Part shown: piece after piece, positions 33,617 through 42,847 of the stretch
How the letters are laid out: each line of letters begins with the position of its first letter
How positions within the stretch are numbered: position 1 is the stretch's first letter
Assembly (NCBI GenBank): GCA_038229915.1
Contig: JBBRNY010000010.1
Location: 1-43,664, forward strand
Direction of reading: 5' to 3'
Source: JAFDZW01 sp038229915
GTDB lineage: Bacteria; Bacteroidota; Ignavibacteria; Palsa-1295
DNA length: 43,664 nucleotides
Notes under the pieces: model-generated
The model's database searches: none
The model's input: the letters and a program-made list of their open reading frames with translations, nothing else
What the model was told of the DNA's origin: nothing
Made by a program: the position numbers and the translations under genes

Positions 33617-35125
33617 ATGATCTCTAAAAGTATTTTCGTATGGCTGTGTCTCGCTACGAGCATATCATTTGCTCAGGAAGTGACACGCACAACAAAGTTG
33701 GTGAATACTTCAGCGAATACCATCACGTTGCAACCGCCATCATCACTGGCGAATTATTCGCTGACTCTTCCGGGTGCTGTCAGTGGCACCGGCTCGATGT
33801 TCTATACCAATAATGGAACAGGTGCGCTGAGTTGGCTCGCTGCGGGAAGTACGAATAATATTTTACAGATCATCGGTGGCATCCCGTCATGGCAAGATCC
33901 GATCACCGCTTTGCAACCAAATTTTGTAAGGTATAACGCCTTGGGACCACAAAACACGGCAACAACGACAGGCGGAAATTTTCTATTCAATGTTGAATAT
34001 GGTACAACCAACGCTGCAGCAGCAGCGGGCGCGAGAATAAACTCGCTAACGACACTTGCCAATAGTTCTGCGACCGGACTTACGCTCAATGCTACTGCAA
34101 CTGGAACAGGTACGGCAAATGGTTTGAATGTTAATGTATCAGGAGGCGCAACACAGATTGCTGGAACATTTATTGGCGGTGGAGTGGGTATTGGGACGAC
34201 AACGCCGGGTACTTCGAAACTATTTGTAAAAGAAACATTCACCCCAAGTGGGACGATAGATAAAATATGTAACTATACCGAGTTAACAGTTGCACCCACC
34301 GCTGCTTATACTGCGTCAACGTTCATTGGGCTGAGATCACAGGTTATTATGTCAAATACTTTTCCTGTTAGTGGCGAATCATTCGCTATTGATGGCGGGC
34401 ATGTACTCGGACCCGCTGCTACTGTGGATGTAGGCGACGCTGTTACAGGAGTCCGTGGTTTTATCGCTAATAGTAATACCACTCATAGCTACTCGAAAGC
34501 GTTCAGCGTAGTAGGACATGTTCAAACAGTAGGACCTATCACTACGGCATCTTCACTTGAGACCTCATATCTATCATTGGCAGCAACTGCCAATACCAAT
34601 CTTTATCGCGGACTTCATATTGCTGGACCTTCGGTCGGTGTTGGTAATCTTTCGAATTTATTTGGTATAGATATTGATGAACTCGCAGTAGGCTCGGTTA
34701 GTAATACTGCATTTCGATATAATTCTCCATCATCACCGGTCACGATCACCGGAACAGGAAAACTTGGTATTGGTTTGAATGCGACAGCACCAACGAACAG
34801 TCTTGATGTTGATGGTGCGATCGATGTGCGTCCACCAACTAATATTAACATTGGAGGTGCGACCAATGTCACCGTTGGCAATCGTTCATATCTCAGGCTC
34901 AACCCGACAGCCACAGCAAATATTGGCTTAACCGCAGGGCAAACGACCGGGCAATTTTTGATAGTCGAAGTGATCTCTAACGGAGCCAACGTGCTTACAT
35001 TTCTTGACGCGGGTGCGCAGAATTTGAACTTACAAGGAAACTTCGCCGTCCCTGCCACGGGTGGTGTACTTACGGTGATCTGGAATGGAACGATCTGGAT
35101 CGAGATTTCGCGAGCCACACTGTAA
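33617..35125 (+). CDS. secreted tail-fibre-like protein (3 of 3)
   Basis: A 502-residue secreted protein; ATG 33617 gives a signal peptide ending SISFAQ. It opens with EVTRTTKLVNTSANTITLQP and YSLTLPGAVSGTGSMFYTNN then GTGALSW, the same block as its two neighbours. It continues with long Thr/Ala/Gly-rich stretches (GLTLNATATGTGTANGLNVN; GIGTTTPGTSKLFVKE; KLGIGLNATAPTNSLDVDGA). The last phrases are characteristic of tail-fibre-like repeats often placed before a chaperone or peptidase domain, but no such domain is seen here and it ends in plain strands. Role unknown. Confidence 0.75.
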   Translation: MISKSIFVWLCLATSISFAQEVTRTTKLVNTSANTITLQPPSSLANYSLTLPGAVSGTGSMFYTNNGTGALSWLAAGSTNNILQIIGGIPSWQDPITALQPNFVRYNALGPQNTATTTGGNFLFNVEYGTTNAAAAAGARINSLTTLANSSATGLTLNATATGTGTANGLNVNVSGGATQIAGTFIGGGVGIGTTTPGTSKLFVKETFTPSGTIDKICNYTELTVAPTAAYTASTFIGLRSQVIMSNTFPVSGESFAIDGGHVLGPAATVDVGDAVTGVRGFIANSNTTHSYSKAFSVVGHVQTVGPITTASSLETSYLSLAATANTNLYRGLHIAGPSVGVGNLSNLFGIDIDELAVGSVSNTAFRYNSPSSPVTITGTGKLGIGLNATAPTNSLDVDGAIDVRPPTNINIGGATNVTVGNRSYLRLNPTATANIGLTAGQTTGQFLIVEVISNGANVLTFLDAGAQNLNLQGNFAVPATGGVLTVIWNGTIWIEISRATL

Positions 35126-35204
35126 ATTGTTAGTGTAACTGCTATTGTATTTTCCTCCCGCCCGTGTATGTAATAAAACGGAGCTGACCCCAGCTTCGGC
35201 ACCC

Positions 35205-35234
35205 GAAACCCCCTCTTGGAAGAGAAGGGGTTTC
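35205..35234 (+). terminator. intrinsic terminator-like hairpin
   Basis: GAAACCCCCTCT (35205-35216) pairs with AGAGAAGGGGTTTC (35221-35234) with a TGGA loop and a two-base bulge, then ATTATTAT. It lies 80 bases after the third tail-fibre-like gene. The rest of 35126-35339 shows nothing further apart from an AAGGAG at 35299. Confidence 0.7.
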
Positions 35235-35339
35235 ATTATTATCCAAAGTTGATAATTTGATTCTCCCAACCCCCAGATTTGGTATTTTCTTACTATCAAG
35301 GAGTTATTTTTTAAATGAGCAAGTTTAACACTAACCATC

Positions 35340-36755
35340 ATGGGAAGACATCTCAACAACCTCGAACAACTGCTTGCCACACTCAATGATGGCGAAAGGG
35401 CAGTATTGGCTACGATCAAACTCACTTCAAGTGAGCGAACGTACTTGAAGAATGCGCTTTCCGTGATTCAAAACCCAAACGACGAAAAAAAGAAAACTCC
35501 AAAAAAGATCAGCGATACGCATGCGTACAAGATCCGTTCGGTAGTTGCCAACGCTATCGTCACAAATCTTGCAGGTGATGACGAACTGCATAAATTATCA
35601 TTTTTGCGCAACAAACGTTTACGCTCCCAATTCATTCGACATCTTGCGGTTGTAGAAAAAAAGATCGGACCTACGCTCTGCGGCGAGCAAAAAGAATATT
35701 TTTATCAAAGGCTGTTTCAGCTCTCTTTGCCGTGGGATTCCGAATCGGTCAATGAAGCACTCATTAAAAAGTATATCACGAAATACGCCGATGCACGTGT
35801 TGTAGCATTACCGCACGAAGAAGAATTTTTCGAAGCCACTCTGCTTTTCTATGCCATTGCTTCAAGCGACTCGCAACCGAACGAACAAACAGTAATTTTG
35901 AGAAAACTCAAGCTCGTTTATAGTAAACTCCATCATAGCTCACATACCCAGGCACGTTTCATGATGTTGCGAGGGCTGTTTGAATGTTACGTGAAATACA
36001 ACCATTCGATTGATCTTGCGTTCAACATCAATGCTGAGATGCTCCTGCTTGCGACTACGCATCCCGAACGCTACACAGCACGACATGAATGGCTGATCAG
36101 GTTAGAGCAAGCGCGGCTGTTTGTGTTACAAGGCAAGAACGAAGAAGCATATACAATGTATCAACGGGGGTATGTCGATTTAGCGAAGAATTATGTCTTG
36201 CACGGCATTCATGAGATCGTTTATTTCCAGACTTGCTTGTACACCGGTCATATAAACGAAGCAAAAGAGATGATCGACCAGCAGAAGCATAACAAGGGTT
36301 TGCTGGCATCAATACATAAATCAGATGTGTTAACTTGTAGCATTATGTTCGACCTCTTGAGCGACAATATTCAAGAGGCGCTCAAGAAGATCAACAATAC
36401 GCTGCAGTGTGACCACGATCTGACTATTTCGTTTTATCACCGCTTGCTCTTTCGCGGTTTCGAGGTTGCCTGTCATATATTTTTGGGTGATTATCAATAC
36501 GCCGAAGCACTCATCCGACGACATATTAAATTCAGCGAGTACAATGCAAAAAAAGTACCGACCGCGATCGTCCCAAGATTTTTGCGATTAGCAAACGCTA
36601 TCATCGCCGAACATCAAGGCATCAAAAAGCTCCAACCGCACCATCTCAAAAAGATCGACACACTCAAGACCGACCCAGAAACCGAAGAGGGATACTGTCT
36701 CTACCTTTTACTTGAACAGATGAGAAAAAAGACCTCAGCAACTCAAGCGAGGTAA
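35340..36755 (+). CDS. helical-repeat (TPR-like) protein of unknown function
   Basis: A 471-residue soluble protein without a signal peptide. Most of it is short paired helices of TPR type, especially 190-430 (RLEQARLFVLQGKNEEAYTM; IVYFQTCLYTGHINEAKEMI; LLFRGFEVACHIFLGDYQYA). The N-terminal 100 residues are lysine-rich (PNDEKKKTPKKISDTHAYKI). I do not recognise a family. ATG 35340 is taken; another ATG at 35315 is in a different frame. Possibly a protein-interaction scaffold. It follows the tail-fibre-like genes, but a terminator separates them. Confidence 0.75.
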   Translation: MGRHLNNLEQLLATLNDGERAVLATIKLTSSERTYLKNALSVIQNPNDEKKKTPKKISDTHAYKIRSVVANAIVTNLAGDDELHKLSFLRNKRLRSQFIRHLAVVEKKIGPTLCGEQKEYFYQRLFQLSLPWDSESVNEALIKKYITKYADARVVALPHEEEFFEATLLFYAIASSDSQPNEQTVILRKLKLVYSKLHHSSHTQARFMMLRGLFECYVKYNHSIDLAFNINAEMLLLATTHPERYTARHEWLIRLEQARLFVLQGKNEEAYTMYQRGYVDLAKNYVLHGIHEIVYFQTCLYTGHINEAKEMIDQQKHNKGLLASIHKSDVLTCSIMFDLLSDNIQEALKKINNTLQCDHDLTISFYHRLLFRGFEVACHIFLGDYQYAEALIRRHIKFSEYNAKKVPTAIVPRFLRLANAIIAEHQGIKKLQPHHLKKIDTLKTDPETEEGYCLYLLLEQMRKKTSATQAR

Positions 36756-36850
36756 TATTAAGAGAATTTGATCGATTCACTTAACTTGTTGATTTCATTG
36801 TGATTAATAGCTTCTTGACTTGAAATAAATGTGCCGTCATACTCTATAAA

Positions 36851-36882
36851 TTTGGAATTTTTGTGGAAAAGTGCTATGTTTG
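36851..36882 (+). promoter_or_regulatory. Bacteroidota-type promoter with -33 and -7 boxes
   Basis: TTTG (36851-36854), a 20-base spacer, then TATGTTTG (36875-36882), close to the Bacteroidota consensus TTTG-N19-TAnnTTTG. The predicted start near 36887 leaves a 15-base leader containing GGAG before ATG 36902. The best promoter match in the window. Confidence 0.65.
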
Positions 36883-36901
36883 TAGAGAGGATTGGAGTAA
36901 A

Positions 36902-37474
36902 ATGGCAAATTCTGCACATATCAAGACCGAAGAAAGCGCAGCGGTGATCGAAGTCAGCGGCGCAGTCAACCTTGCAAGGTTGCTGCAAACGCTTGGCAAT
37001 GATACTCGTGCGCGCATCGTTGGCGTGGCCGAAACGAATGCCCTCGGTGCAACGACCGTTGTGATCGCTGGAGGTCTTGCCGAAGTACAGCATGCCAGCA
37101 CCCATAGTAAAGAATTGCAAGGAGTTTCTGATGTTGCTTTCTTTGCCAAACCCGATCTACAAGCTTTGAATCTGCTTCTGAAGTCTCTGAAAATATCAGA
37201 CGCTACAAGCGAAACGCAAACCATTTCAACCGCAGATAAAAAAACGAAACAGCGCGTTCGTTCTGCTGAAGAATTAGACATTACGCAGATCAACGATTGG
37301 AATGTGCATGAGCTTCGTCGTTATGCCCGCTCGGTCGAACATTTTCCGCTCAAAGGTCGTCTGATCTCGAAAGCAAACCGCCCTCAACTTATTGCATTGC
37401 TCGAAAGCATCGGAGCATTGTTGCCGCGAAACTCGGCTACGATCTACGGCTCGCAGCAAATGCTTCCCAGTTAA
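36902..37474 (+). CDS. two-part protein, BMC-like and SAP/Rho-N-like regions
   Basis: A 190-residue protein starting at ATG 36902, with GGAG (36894-36897) 4 bases before it; the longer GTG frame from 36863 overlaps the promoter. The N-terminal ~100 residues (GVAETNALGATTVVIAGGLA; EVQHASTHSKELQGV) have an alternating pattern slightly like BMC shell folds, but not enough to name. The C-terminal 50 residues (ELDITQINDWNVHELRRYAR; FPLKGRLISKANRPQLIALL) look like a SAP or Rho-N-terminal helix-extended-loop-helix, a nucleic-acid binding unit. The link between the parts is basic. Function unknown; a DNA- or RNA-associated role is a guess. Confidence 0.65.
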   Translation: MANSAHIKTEESAAVIEVSGAVNLARLLQTLGNDTRARIVGVAETNALGATTVVIAGGLAEVQHASTHSKELQGVSDVAFFAKPDLQALNLLLKSLKISDATSETQTISTADKKTKQRVRSAEELDITQINDWNVHELRRYARSVEHFPLKGRLISKANRPQLIALLESIGALLPRNSATIYGSQQMLPS

Positions 37475-37509
37475 CATTTTATAACTCTTTTCTAAGAATT
37501 TAATCACCT

Positions 37510-38445
37510 GTGGGATTGGCAAGAAGGATCGGAGTACTCATTGCAGCGATCTTTTTTGCGATAGTTCTATGGGCTTATGTCCATTTATCGGGTACGTATG
37601 AGGTCGATGTCGATCTTCCGTTAGTGATCAAAACTCCCGCAGGTTTCGCGATCTCGAATCCACTGCCAGAAAAAATTCACGTTCGTTTGTCTGGTCCGGG
37701 CTGGCGGTTGTTGATGGTCAATGCGACGCGTAACTCCAAACTAAAACTCGATCTTTCGGAGCGCGACTCAAAAGAATTTCTTTCGACCTTCTATATTACC
37801 AAAGATGAATTACTGACCAACTCATCATTGCCAAGTGATGTCAAACTGATCAAAATGGAGCCTGACTCGCTCGGGGTACAATTCTCACGTGAAAGTATCC
37901 GCCGAGTCGCGATAGAGATCCGCACTGATATTCAACCGGCACCAGGATATGTTATCGTTGGCGACCCAGTCATCACCCCATCAACGGTCATCCTTCATGG
38001 TTCGAATATTCTTATCGATTCGATCCGATCGTTTCCGACAAAGCTCCTGCGCTCACGCAGTGCGCACGAAAGCTTTACGCAAATACTTGAACTCAGCGAT
38101 ACTCTTGCTGAAGTGCTGACATCGCGTTCGATCAATTCCGTTTCTGTCCGCGTGACGATCGAAGCTGTTGCCGAGCGAGTATTTAATGACATCCCCGTCA
38201 CGGTCGAAGCCGTGCCGAGTGATCGTGAATTATTTCTTGATCCTTCGATGGTGTCAGTTACTGTGCGTGGTGGTGTCGATCAATTAGCAAAGCTCAGTCA
38301 CGAGTCGATCAAAGCTAAGATCATTTATGATGCGATCAAATTTGATTCTATCTCGACGCTTGCTCCGCAGTTTGAGACACCGAAGGGAATAGAAGTGTTG
38401 CAATCACAACCGCCACAAGTACGTTTTGTGATCAGAAAAAAATAA
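37510..38445 (+). CDS. YbbR-domain (CdaR-like) membrane protein
   Basis: A 311-residue protein with one N-terminal membrane segment (RIGVLIAAIFFAIVLWAYVH) and repeated YbbR-like domains outside (YEVDVDLPLVIKTPAGFAIS; NPLPEKIHVRLSGPGWRLLM; RRVAIEIRTDIQPAPGYVIV; RVFNDIPVTVEAVPSDRELF). In other bacteria YbbR proteins regulate the diadenylate cyclase CdaA encoded next door; here no cdaA is adjacent. The start is GTG 37510. A 9-base gap separates it from the amidohydrolase. Confidence 0.9.
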   Translation: MGLARRIGVLIAAIFFAIVLWAYVHLSGTYEVDVDLPLVIKTPAGFAISNPLPEKIHVRLSGPGWRLLMVNATRNSKLKLDLSERDSKEFLSTFYITKDELLTNSSLPSDVKLIKMEPDSLGVQFSRESIRRVAIEIRTDIQPAPGYVIVGDPVITPSTVILHGSNILIDSIRSFPTKLLRSRSAHESFTQILELSDTLAEVLTSRSINSVSVRVTIEAVAERVFNDIPVTVEAVPSDRELFLDPSMVSVTVRGGVDQLAKLSHESIKAKIIYDAIKFDSISTLAPQFETPKGIEVLQSQPPQVRFVIRKK

Positions 38446-38454
38446 GTTTAGTCT

Positions 38455-39636
38455 ATGACGCTTGAAGAACAAATACGACAATTAGCCAAAGAATTTCATC
38501 CGCGCATTGTAGAGCTACGACGCGAAATTCATGCAAATCCCGAACTGGCGTTCGAAGAGATCAAGACTGGTGCGCTCGTCGCCGAGACATTGCGCTTGTT
38601 TGGTGTTGATGTACAAACCGGTGTTGCCAGAACCGGAGTGATCGGCACGATAAAAGGCAAGAAGCCCGGTAAGACTATTGCGCTGAGAAGTGATATGGAT
38701 GCCCTGCCGATACTCGAAGCAACCGGCTTGCCATTCGCTTCGAAGAACGAAGGAAAGATGCACGCTTGCGGGCACGATGCCCATACGGCAATCGGTTTGG
38801 GCGCGGCGATGATCTTGTCTCAGCTGAAGGATGAGATCGAAGGAGAGATACGATTTTTATTCCAACCAAGCGAAGAAAAAAATCCGGGTGGCGCACCGTT
38901 TATGATCGATGACGGCGCACTTGATGGTGTTGATGAAATTTACGGGCTTCACGTCATTGCCCAACACGATGCCGGCACTGTCGGCTTTTGCGCAGGGGAG
39001 ATGATGGCAAGCGCGGATGAACTCTATATTACTATTCGCGGAAAATCGGGGCACGGCGCACGACCACACTTTGCTATCGACCCGATCGTAACAGCTTCGC
39101 AAGTCATACTCGCATTGCAAACACTGGTCTCGCGCAATCTTGATCCGTTCAGTCAGGGAGTTATTACCATTGGCTCGATTCACGGCGGGTTTGCTCCGAA
39201 TATTATTCCCGAGGAAGTCAAGCTCGTCGGTACGCTTCGCTCGATGACCAAAGAGTGGCGTGAGTATGCGCATCGTCGTGTCGAAGAAATTGTTCGCGGC
39301 ATTTGCGATTCAGCCGGAGCGCAGTTCGATCTGTTAATAGACAAAGGTTATCCGGTGCTTCGTAACGACCCAACAAAAACAGAGTTTGCCGAAGATGCGG
39401 CTCGTGCGCTCTTTGGTAGCGATGCTGTCTTCAAAGCCGAGCGATTGATGGGCGCAGAAGACTTTGCGTACTATCTCGAAAAAGTACCCGGTACGTTTTA
39501 TCGTCTCGGCATCAGAAATGTTGATCAGAATATTACTGCCGATATTCACAACGACCACTTCACCGTTGACGAACGTTCGCTCGAAACCGGTGCGGCGATG
39601 CAAGCATATTTGGCAATGAAGGCTTTGAAACAATAG
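38455..39636 (+). CDS. M20 family amidohydrolase (IAA-amino acid hydrolase type)
   Basis: A 393-residue zinc amidohydrolase of the M20D group that cleaves N-acyl amino acids or similar amides. The metal-site blocks are ALRSDMDALPI, HACGHDAHTA (103-112), FLFQPSEEKNPGGAPFMIDD, EIYGLHVIAQ and GAEDFAYYLEKVPGTFYRLG. A dimerisation (lid) domain lies between ~185 and 300 (SGHGARPHFAIDPIVTASQV). The length is typical. The substrate cannot be fixed. ATG 38455 is 9 bases after the YbbR stop; the next gene follows 8 bases later. Confidence 0.96.
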   Translation: MTLEEQIRQLAKEFHPRIVELRREIHANPELAFEEIKTGALVAETLRLFGVDVQTGVARTGVIGTIKGKKPGKTIALRSDMDALPILEATGLPFASKNEGKMHACGHDAHTAIGLGAAMILSQLKDEIEGEIRFLFQPSEEKNPGGAPFMIDDGALDGVDEIYGLHVIAQHDAGTVGFCAGEMMASADELYITIRGKSGHGARPHFAIDPIVTASQVILALQTLVSRNLDPFSQGVITIGSIHGGFAPNIIPEEVKLVGTLRSMTKEWREYAHRRVEEIVRGICDSAGAQFDLLIDKGYPVLRNDPTKTEFAEDAARALFGSDAVFKAERLMGAEDFAYYLEKVPGTFYRLGIRNVDQNITADIHNDHFTVDERSLETGAAMQAYLAMKALKQ

Positions 39637-39644
39637 TTGGTGAT

Positions 39645-41639
39645 ATGCAAAAAATATTGTCCCGTCCATTATTTGGTTCTATTCTCGTTTTTGTAATTTC
39701 TTTCGTTGTGTATTTGCAGACGATGGCTCCTTCGGTGCCATTCATTGATGGCGGCGAGCTTGCGACTGCCTGCTCAACGCTTGGTATTTGCCACCCCACA
39801 GGCTATCCGCTGTTCACAATGATCGGTTGGCTCTTTGCTCATTTGCCGATTGCATCGAGAGTGATCATGCGACTAAATATAATGTCAGCATTTTTTACCG
39901 CTCTTGGTGCAGGAGCAATGGTCTATCTCGTTGCTGAAATATTCGGCCATTGGTTTTCCTTTGAACGTAAGGCAATACAGAACACAAAGAAGAAAAATGT
40001 CCTTATTGATGAACAGGACATTTCGAATCCATCAGAGCTATCTATTGCGATCGGAATATTTGCTGGACTCGCTGCCGCATTCAGCCAAACGTGGTGGGCA
40101 CAATCAAATTCAATCGAAGTATATCCGTTACATTGTTTTCTGGTGTCGGTTGCGCTGACGTTCTTTTTTAGAATGTTGCGATTAGAAAAACAGTCATTCG
40201 GAAAAAATTCTTTTCTGTTTGCACTTATTCTTGGGCTTTCGTTTTCTAACCACTTGACAACGGTGCTCTTGGCCCCGGCGTGTTTATATCTATTCTTTGC
40301 TATCTCAGGGCTAAATAGCTACTCACTAAAAAAAGTATTAAGATTTATCCCTCCGTTTGCTCTTGGGCTGTTGCCATATTTATATTTTCCGATCCGTTCG
40401 TCGCAGTATCCTCTTATGGACTGGGGACATCCGACCGATCTCTCGTCGTTCTTAAAACATTTCAGCGGTGGCCAATATAAAATATGGATGTTTACCGACG
40501 GCGCTCCGGCAAAGAATTGGCCTTATTTCTGGCATGAATTCCCGACGGAGTTCTCGATCGCCGGTTTTGTATTGATCGTGATTGGGCTGTATGCACTGCT
40601 TGTCAACACCAATAAGAAGCATATTCATTTACTCGTATTTGTGCTCCTGCTCTTTTTTGGATGTTTGTTCTACTCGATCAATTTTGATATTCTTGAGATC
40701 GACCCATATTTCTTGACGGCATATCTTGCTTGTATCCTGATGATCTCTTTTGCAGGCGCCCAACTGACGCAATGGCTCAAAGAGAAATGGAAAGAGAGTG
40801 TGACACAGATCGCATTGATACTCGCAGTATTATTTGCTATTTCAGAGTGCGCATTCAACTATAAAAACGTTGATGAGAGCGGCAACTATATGGTCGAAGA
40901 TTATGCAATGAATGTATTGAATAATCTCCCACCTCATGCGATCGTTTTTTCGACGGCTTGGGATTTTTGGCTCAGCGGGGCATTCTATTATCAACTCGTC
41001 GAGCATGTCAGACCTGATGTCTTAGTGATCGACGCGGCAATGCTTCGCGACCGACCGTGGTATTACAGTTACCTGAAACAACGCGATCCGGAAGTAATGA
41101 AACGTGTCGAAGCAGAATTGAACGCCTTCCTGCCGCACCTTCAGCACTTTGATCGTGGCGAGCCGTTCGATCAACAAGCGATCGGGGAGACATATACGAA
41201 ACTTACTGATGCCTTAATTAGAAAAAATGCTGATCGTCCAATCTTCATCGCGCCGGAAATGCTACAAGATCACGATCCTCTTTTTGCTCCAGCATACAAA
41301 CCAATTCCGGCAGGCATACTCTTTCGATTGCTCGAAAACGATTCTGCTATCGATGCCCCACTTGCAAAGATCCAATGGAATGACGCGCAGTACCGGGTTC
41401 GAAATTATTATACTGACAATGCGCGAATACTTCAGGCAACGGCATTGGCATCACGGGCTCAGTATCTGCTTCAGCACGGAAATTCTACCGAAGCAAAACA
41501 ATGGCTCGATTTGGCATTGCGACTGAAACCGGATATGAATGTAAATCCCGAAAGTCTTCAAGAGCGTGATAAGAACGCAGCATTTTCGACCGACGAACGT
41601 TTCGCACAGATCGAACAATTGCGTCGTTCGATCAAATAA
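39645..41639 (+). CDS. DUF2723 GT-C-type membrane glycosyltransferase
   Basis: A 664-residue polytopic membrane protein. The family start is clear: YLQTMAPSVPFIDGGELATA then CSTLGICHPTGYPLFTMIGW. About ten membrane segments follow, then a soluble C-terminal part of ~200 residues (DYAMNVLNNLPPHAIVFSTA, VEHVRPDVLVIDAAMLRDRP). The DUF2723 family is a GT-C fold thought to add sugars to exported proteins in Bacteroidota; the acceptor here is unknown. The Asp and Glu in DGGE are likely catalytic. It sits between the amidohydrolase and the phosphohexose isomerase. Confidence 0.92.
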   Translation: MQKILSRPLFGSILVFVISFVVYLQTMAPSVPFIDGGELATACSTLGICHPTGYPLFTMIGWLFAHLPIASRVIMRLNIMSAFFTALGAGAMVYLVAEIFGHWFSFERKAIQNTKKKNVLIDEQDISNPSELSIAIGIFAGLAAAFSQTWWAQSNSIEVYPLHCFLVSVALTFFFRMLRLEKQSFGKNSFLFALILGLSFSNHLTTVLLAPACLYLFFAISGLNSYSLKKVLRFIPPFALGLLPYLYFPIRSSQYPLMDWGHPTDLSSFLKHFSGGQYKIWMFTDGAPAKNWPYFWHEFPTEFSIAGFVLIVIGLYALLVNTNKKHIHLLVFVLLLFFGCLFYSINFDILEIDPYFLTAYLACILMISFAGAQLTQWLKEKWKESVTQIALILAVLFAISECAFNYKNVDESGNYMVEDYAMNVLNNLPPHAIVFSTAWDFWLSGAFYYQLVEHVRPDVLVIDAAMLRDRPWYYSYLKQRDPEVMKRVEAELNAFLPHLQHFDRGEPFDQQAIGETYTKLTDALIRKNADRPIFIAPEMLQDHDPLFAPAYKPIPAGILFRLLENDSAIDAPLAKIQWNDAQYRVRNYYTDNARILQATALASRAQYLLQHGNSTEAKQWLDLALRLKPDMNVNPESLQERDKNAAFSTDERFAQIEQLRRSIK

Positions 41640-41729
41640 ATATTCAAATGTTATGCCGTCTTCTCAGTTGAACGTCTTCTCCGGTTCACTGTTGTAGAAC
41701 GTGCTATAAGTCACGAAGCAAAAGCGAAC

Positions 41730-42797
41730 ATGATAACAAAAGAATTGATCAGTGGGCTCGACCAAGGGGGAATGGGTTTGGCGATCGCCGGAATGGGCGA
41801 TCAACTTCTTGATGCGGTTGTCCGAACCGAACAAGCGCTTGACACGCTCACACTTCCGAACAAAGATTCGATCACGAATATTATTCTCGCGGGTCTTGGT
41901 GGCTCTGCGATCGGCGGCGATCTGGTCCGCTCGTATTTGTTGTCATCGCTTTCATTGCCTTTTATTATCAATCGCACCTATTCACTCCCAGAATTTACGG
42001 GGGCCAATAGCTTAGTCATCGTTTCGAGTTATTCAGGTTCGACCGAAGAAACGTTGTCGATGTACAATATTGCCCGCGCAAAAGGAGCACAGATCGTTTG
42101 TGTCTCGACTGGAGGCAAGCTCAAGGAATTTGCTGATCGTGATGGTGTGCCGTTCATCACTTTACCAACGGGTTTCCAACCTCGCGCGGCTCTTGCATAT
42201 TCATTTGTGCCGACGCTACTGGTTCTTGAACGAATGGGGTTATGCTCATCGCAGAAAATTCATCTCAAAGAAACGGCAGATTTGCTTAAAGAACTAGTTA
42301 AGCGCTATGGGCCAGATGCGATCAACGAAAAAAACGACGCGATTCGTATTGCAACGATCTTGCGCGCAAAAATACCAGTGATCTATTCTGACTCCGAATC
42401 ACTCGACACGGTGAATATTCGTTGGCGCGGCCAAATGCAGGAAAATGCAAAACACATTGCGTTTGGAAATGTACTGCCCGAAATGAATCATAACGAGATC
42501 AATGGTTGGGCGCATCCGACCGGTATTCAAGATCATTTCGTCTCGATCTTTTTGCGCTCGACGCAAGACGAGCACGAGCGCGTCGGGAAACGTTTTGAAA
42601 TTTTGAAAGAAGTACTTGTCGGAAAAGGTGTGAATGTGATGGAGCTTGAAGCCAGCGGCTCATCACGTCTTGCACGGATGTTCTCGCTTGTTGCGCTTGG
42701 TGATTGGATAAGCTATTACATTGCTCTTCTCCTCGGTGAAGATCCATCTCCTGTGCCGGTGATTATGCTGCTGAAGGAAAAACTCGCAAGCGAATAA
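41730..42797 (+). CDS. bifunctional phosphoglucose/phosphomannose isomerase
   Basis: A 355-residue SIS-domain enzyme of the bifunctional PGI/PMI family, interconverting glucose-6-P or mannose-6-P with fructose-6-P. The N-terminal SIS domain has ITNIILAGLGGSAIGGDLVR and LVIVSSYSGSTEETLSMYNI. Family blocks later include LPTGFQPRAALAYSFVPTL, YSDSESLDTVNIRWRGQMQE, NAKHIAFGNVLPEMNHNEIN and GW. The catalytic histidine is likely in EMNHNEINGW. The length is normal. It starts 90 bases after the DUF2723 gene; the gap shows no clear signal. Provides hexose phosphates for the glycan genes. Confidence 0.95.
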   Translation: MITKELISGLDQGGMGLAIAGMGDQLLDAVVRTEQALDTLTLPNKDSITNIILAGLGGSAIGGDLVRSYLLSSLSLPFIINRTYSLPEFTGANSLVIVSSYSGSTEETLSMYNIARAKGAQIVCVSTGGKLKEFADRDGVPFITLPTGFQPRAALAYSFVPTLLVLERMGLCSSQKIHLKETADLLKELVKRYGPDAINEKNDAIRIATILRAKIPVIYSDSESLDTVNIRWRGQMQENAKHIAFGNVLPEMNHNEINGWAHPTGIQDHFVSIFLRSTQDEHERVGKRFEILKEVLVGKGVNVMELEASGSSRLARMFSLVALGDWISYYIALLLGEDPSPVPVIMLLKEKLASE

Positions 42798-42847
42798 TTC
42801 GAAGACCAGTGCAAGAATATCCAAAAAATAATGAAAACCCTTCGGGC

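Noticed and set aside
33802..34242. Long minus-strand frame opposite the tail-fibre-like gene
   Set aside because: Low-complexity Ala/Val/Pro sequence mirroring the Thr/Ala/Gly codons of the real gene.
34615..35202. Second long minus-strand frame in the same gene
   Set aside because: Same explanation: a shadow of repetitive codons.
35315..35339. ATG with an upstream AAGGAG before the helical-repeat gene
   Set aside because: It is in another frame; the repeat protein starts at 35340. A short upstream peptide cannot be excluded.
37061..37140. Bacterial microcompartment shell domain in the two-part protein
   Set aside because: The pattern is loosely similar but lacks the family signature, and no other microcompartment genes are nearby, so it is not used as the name.
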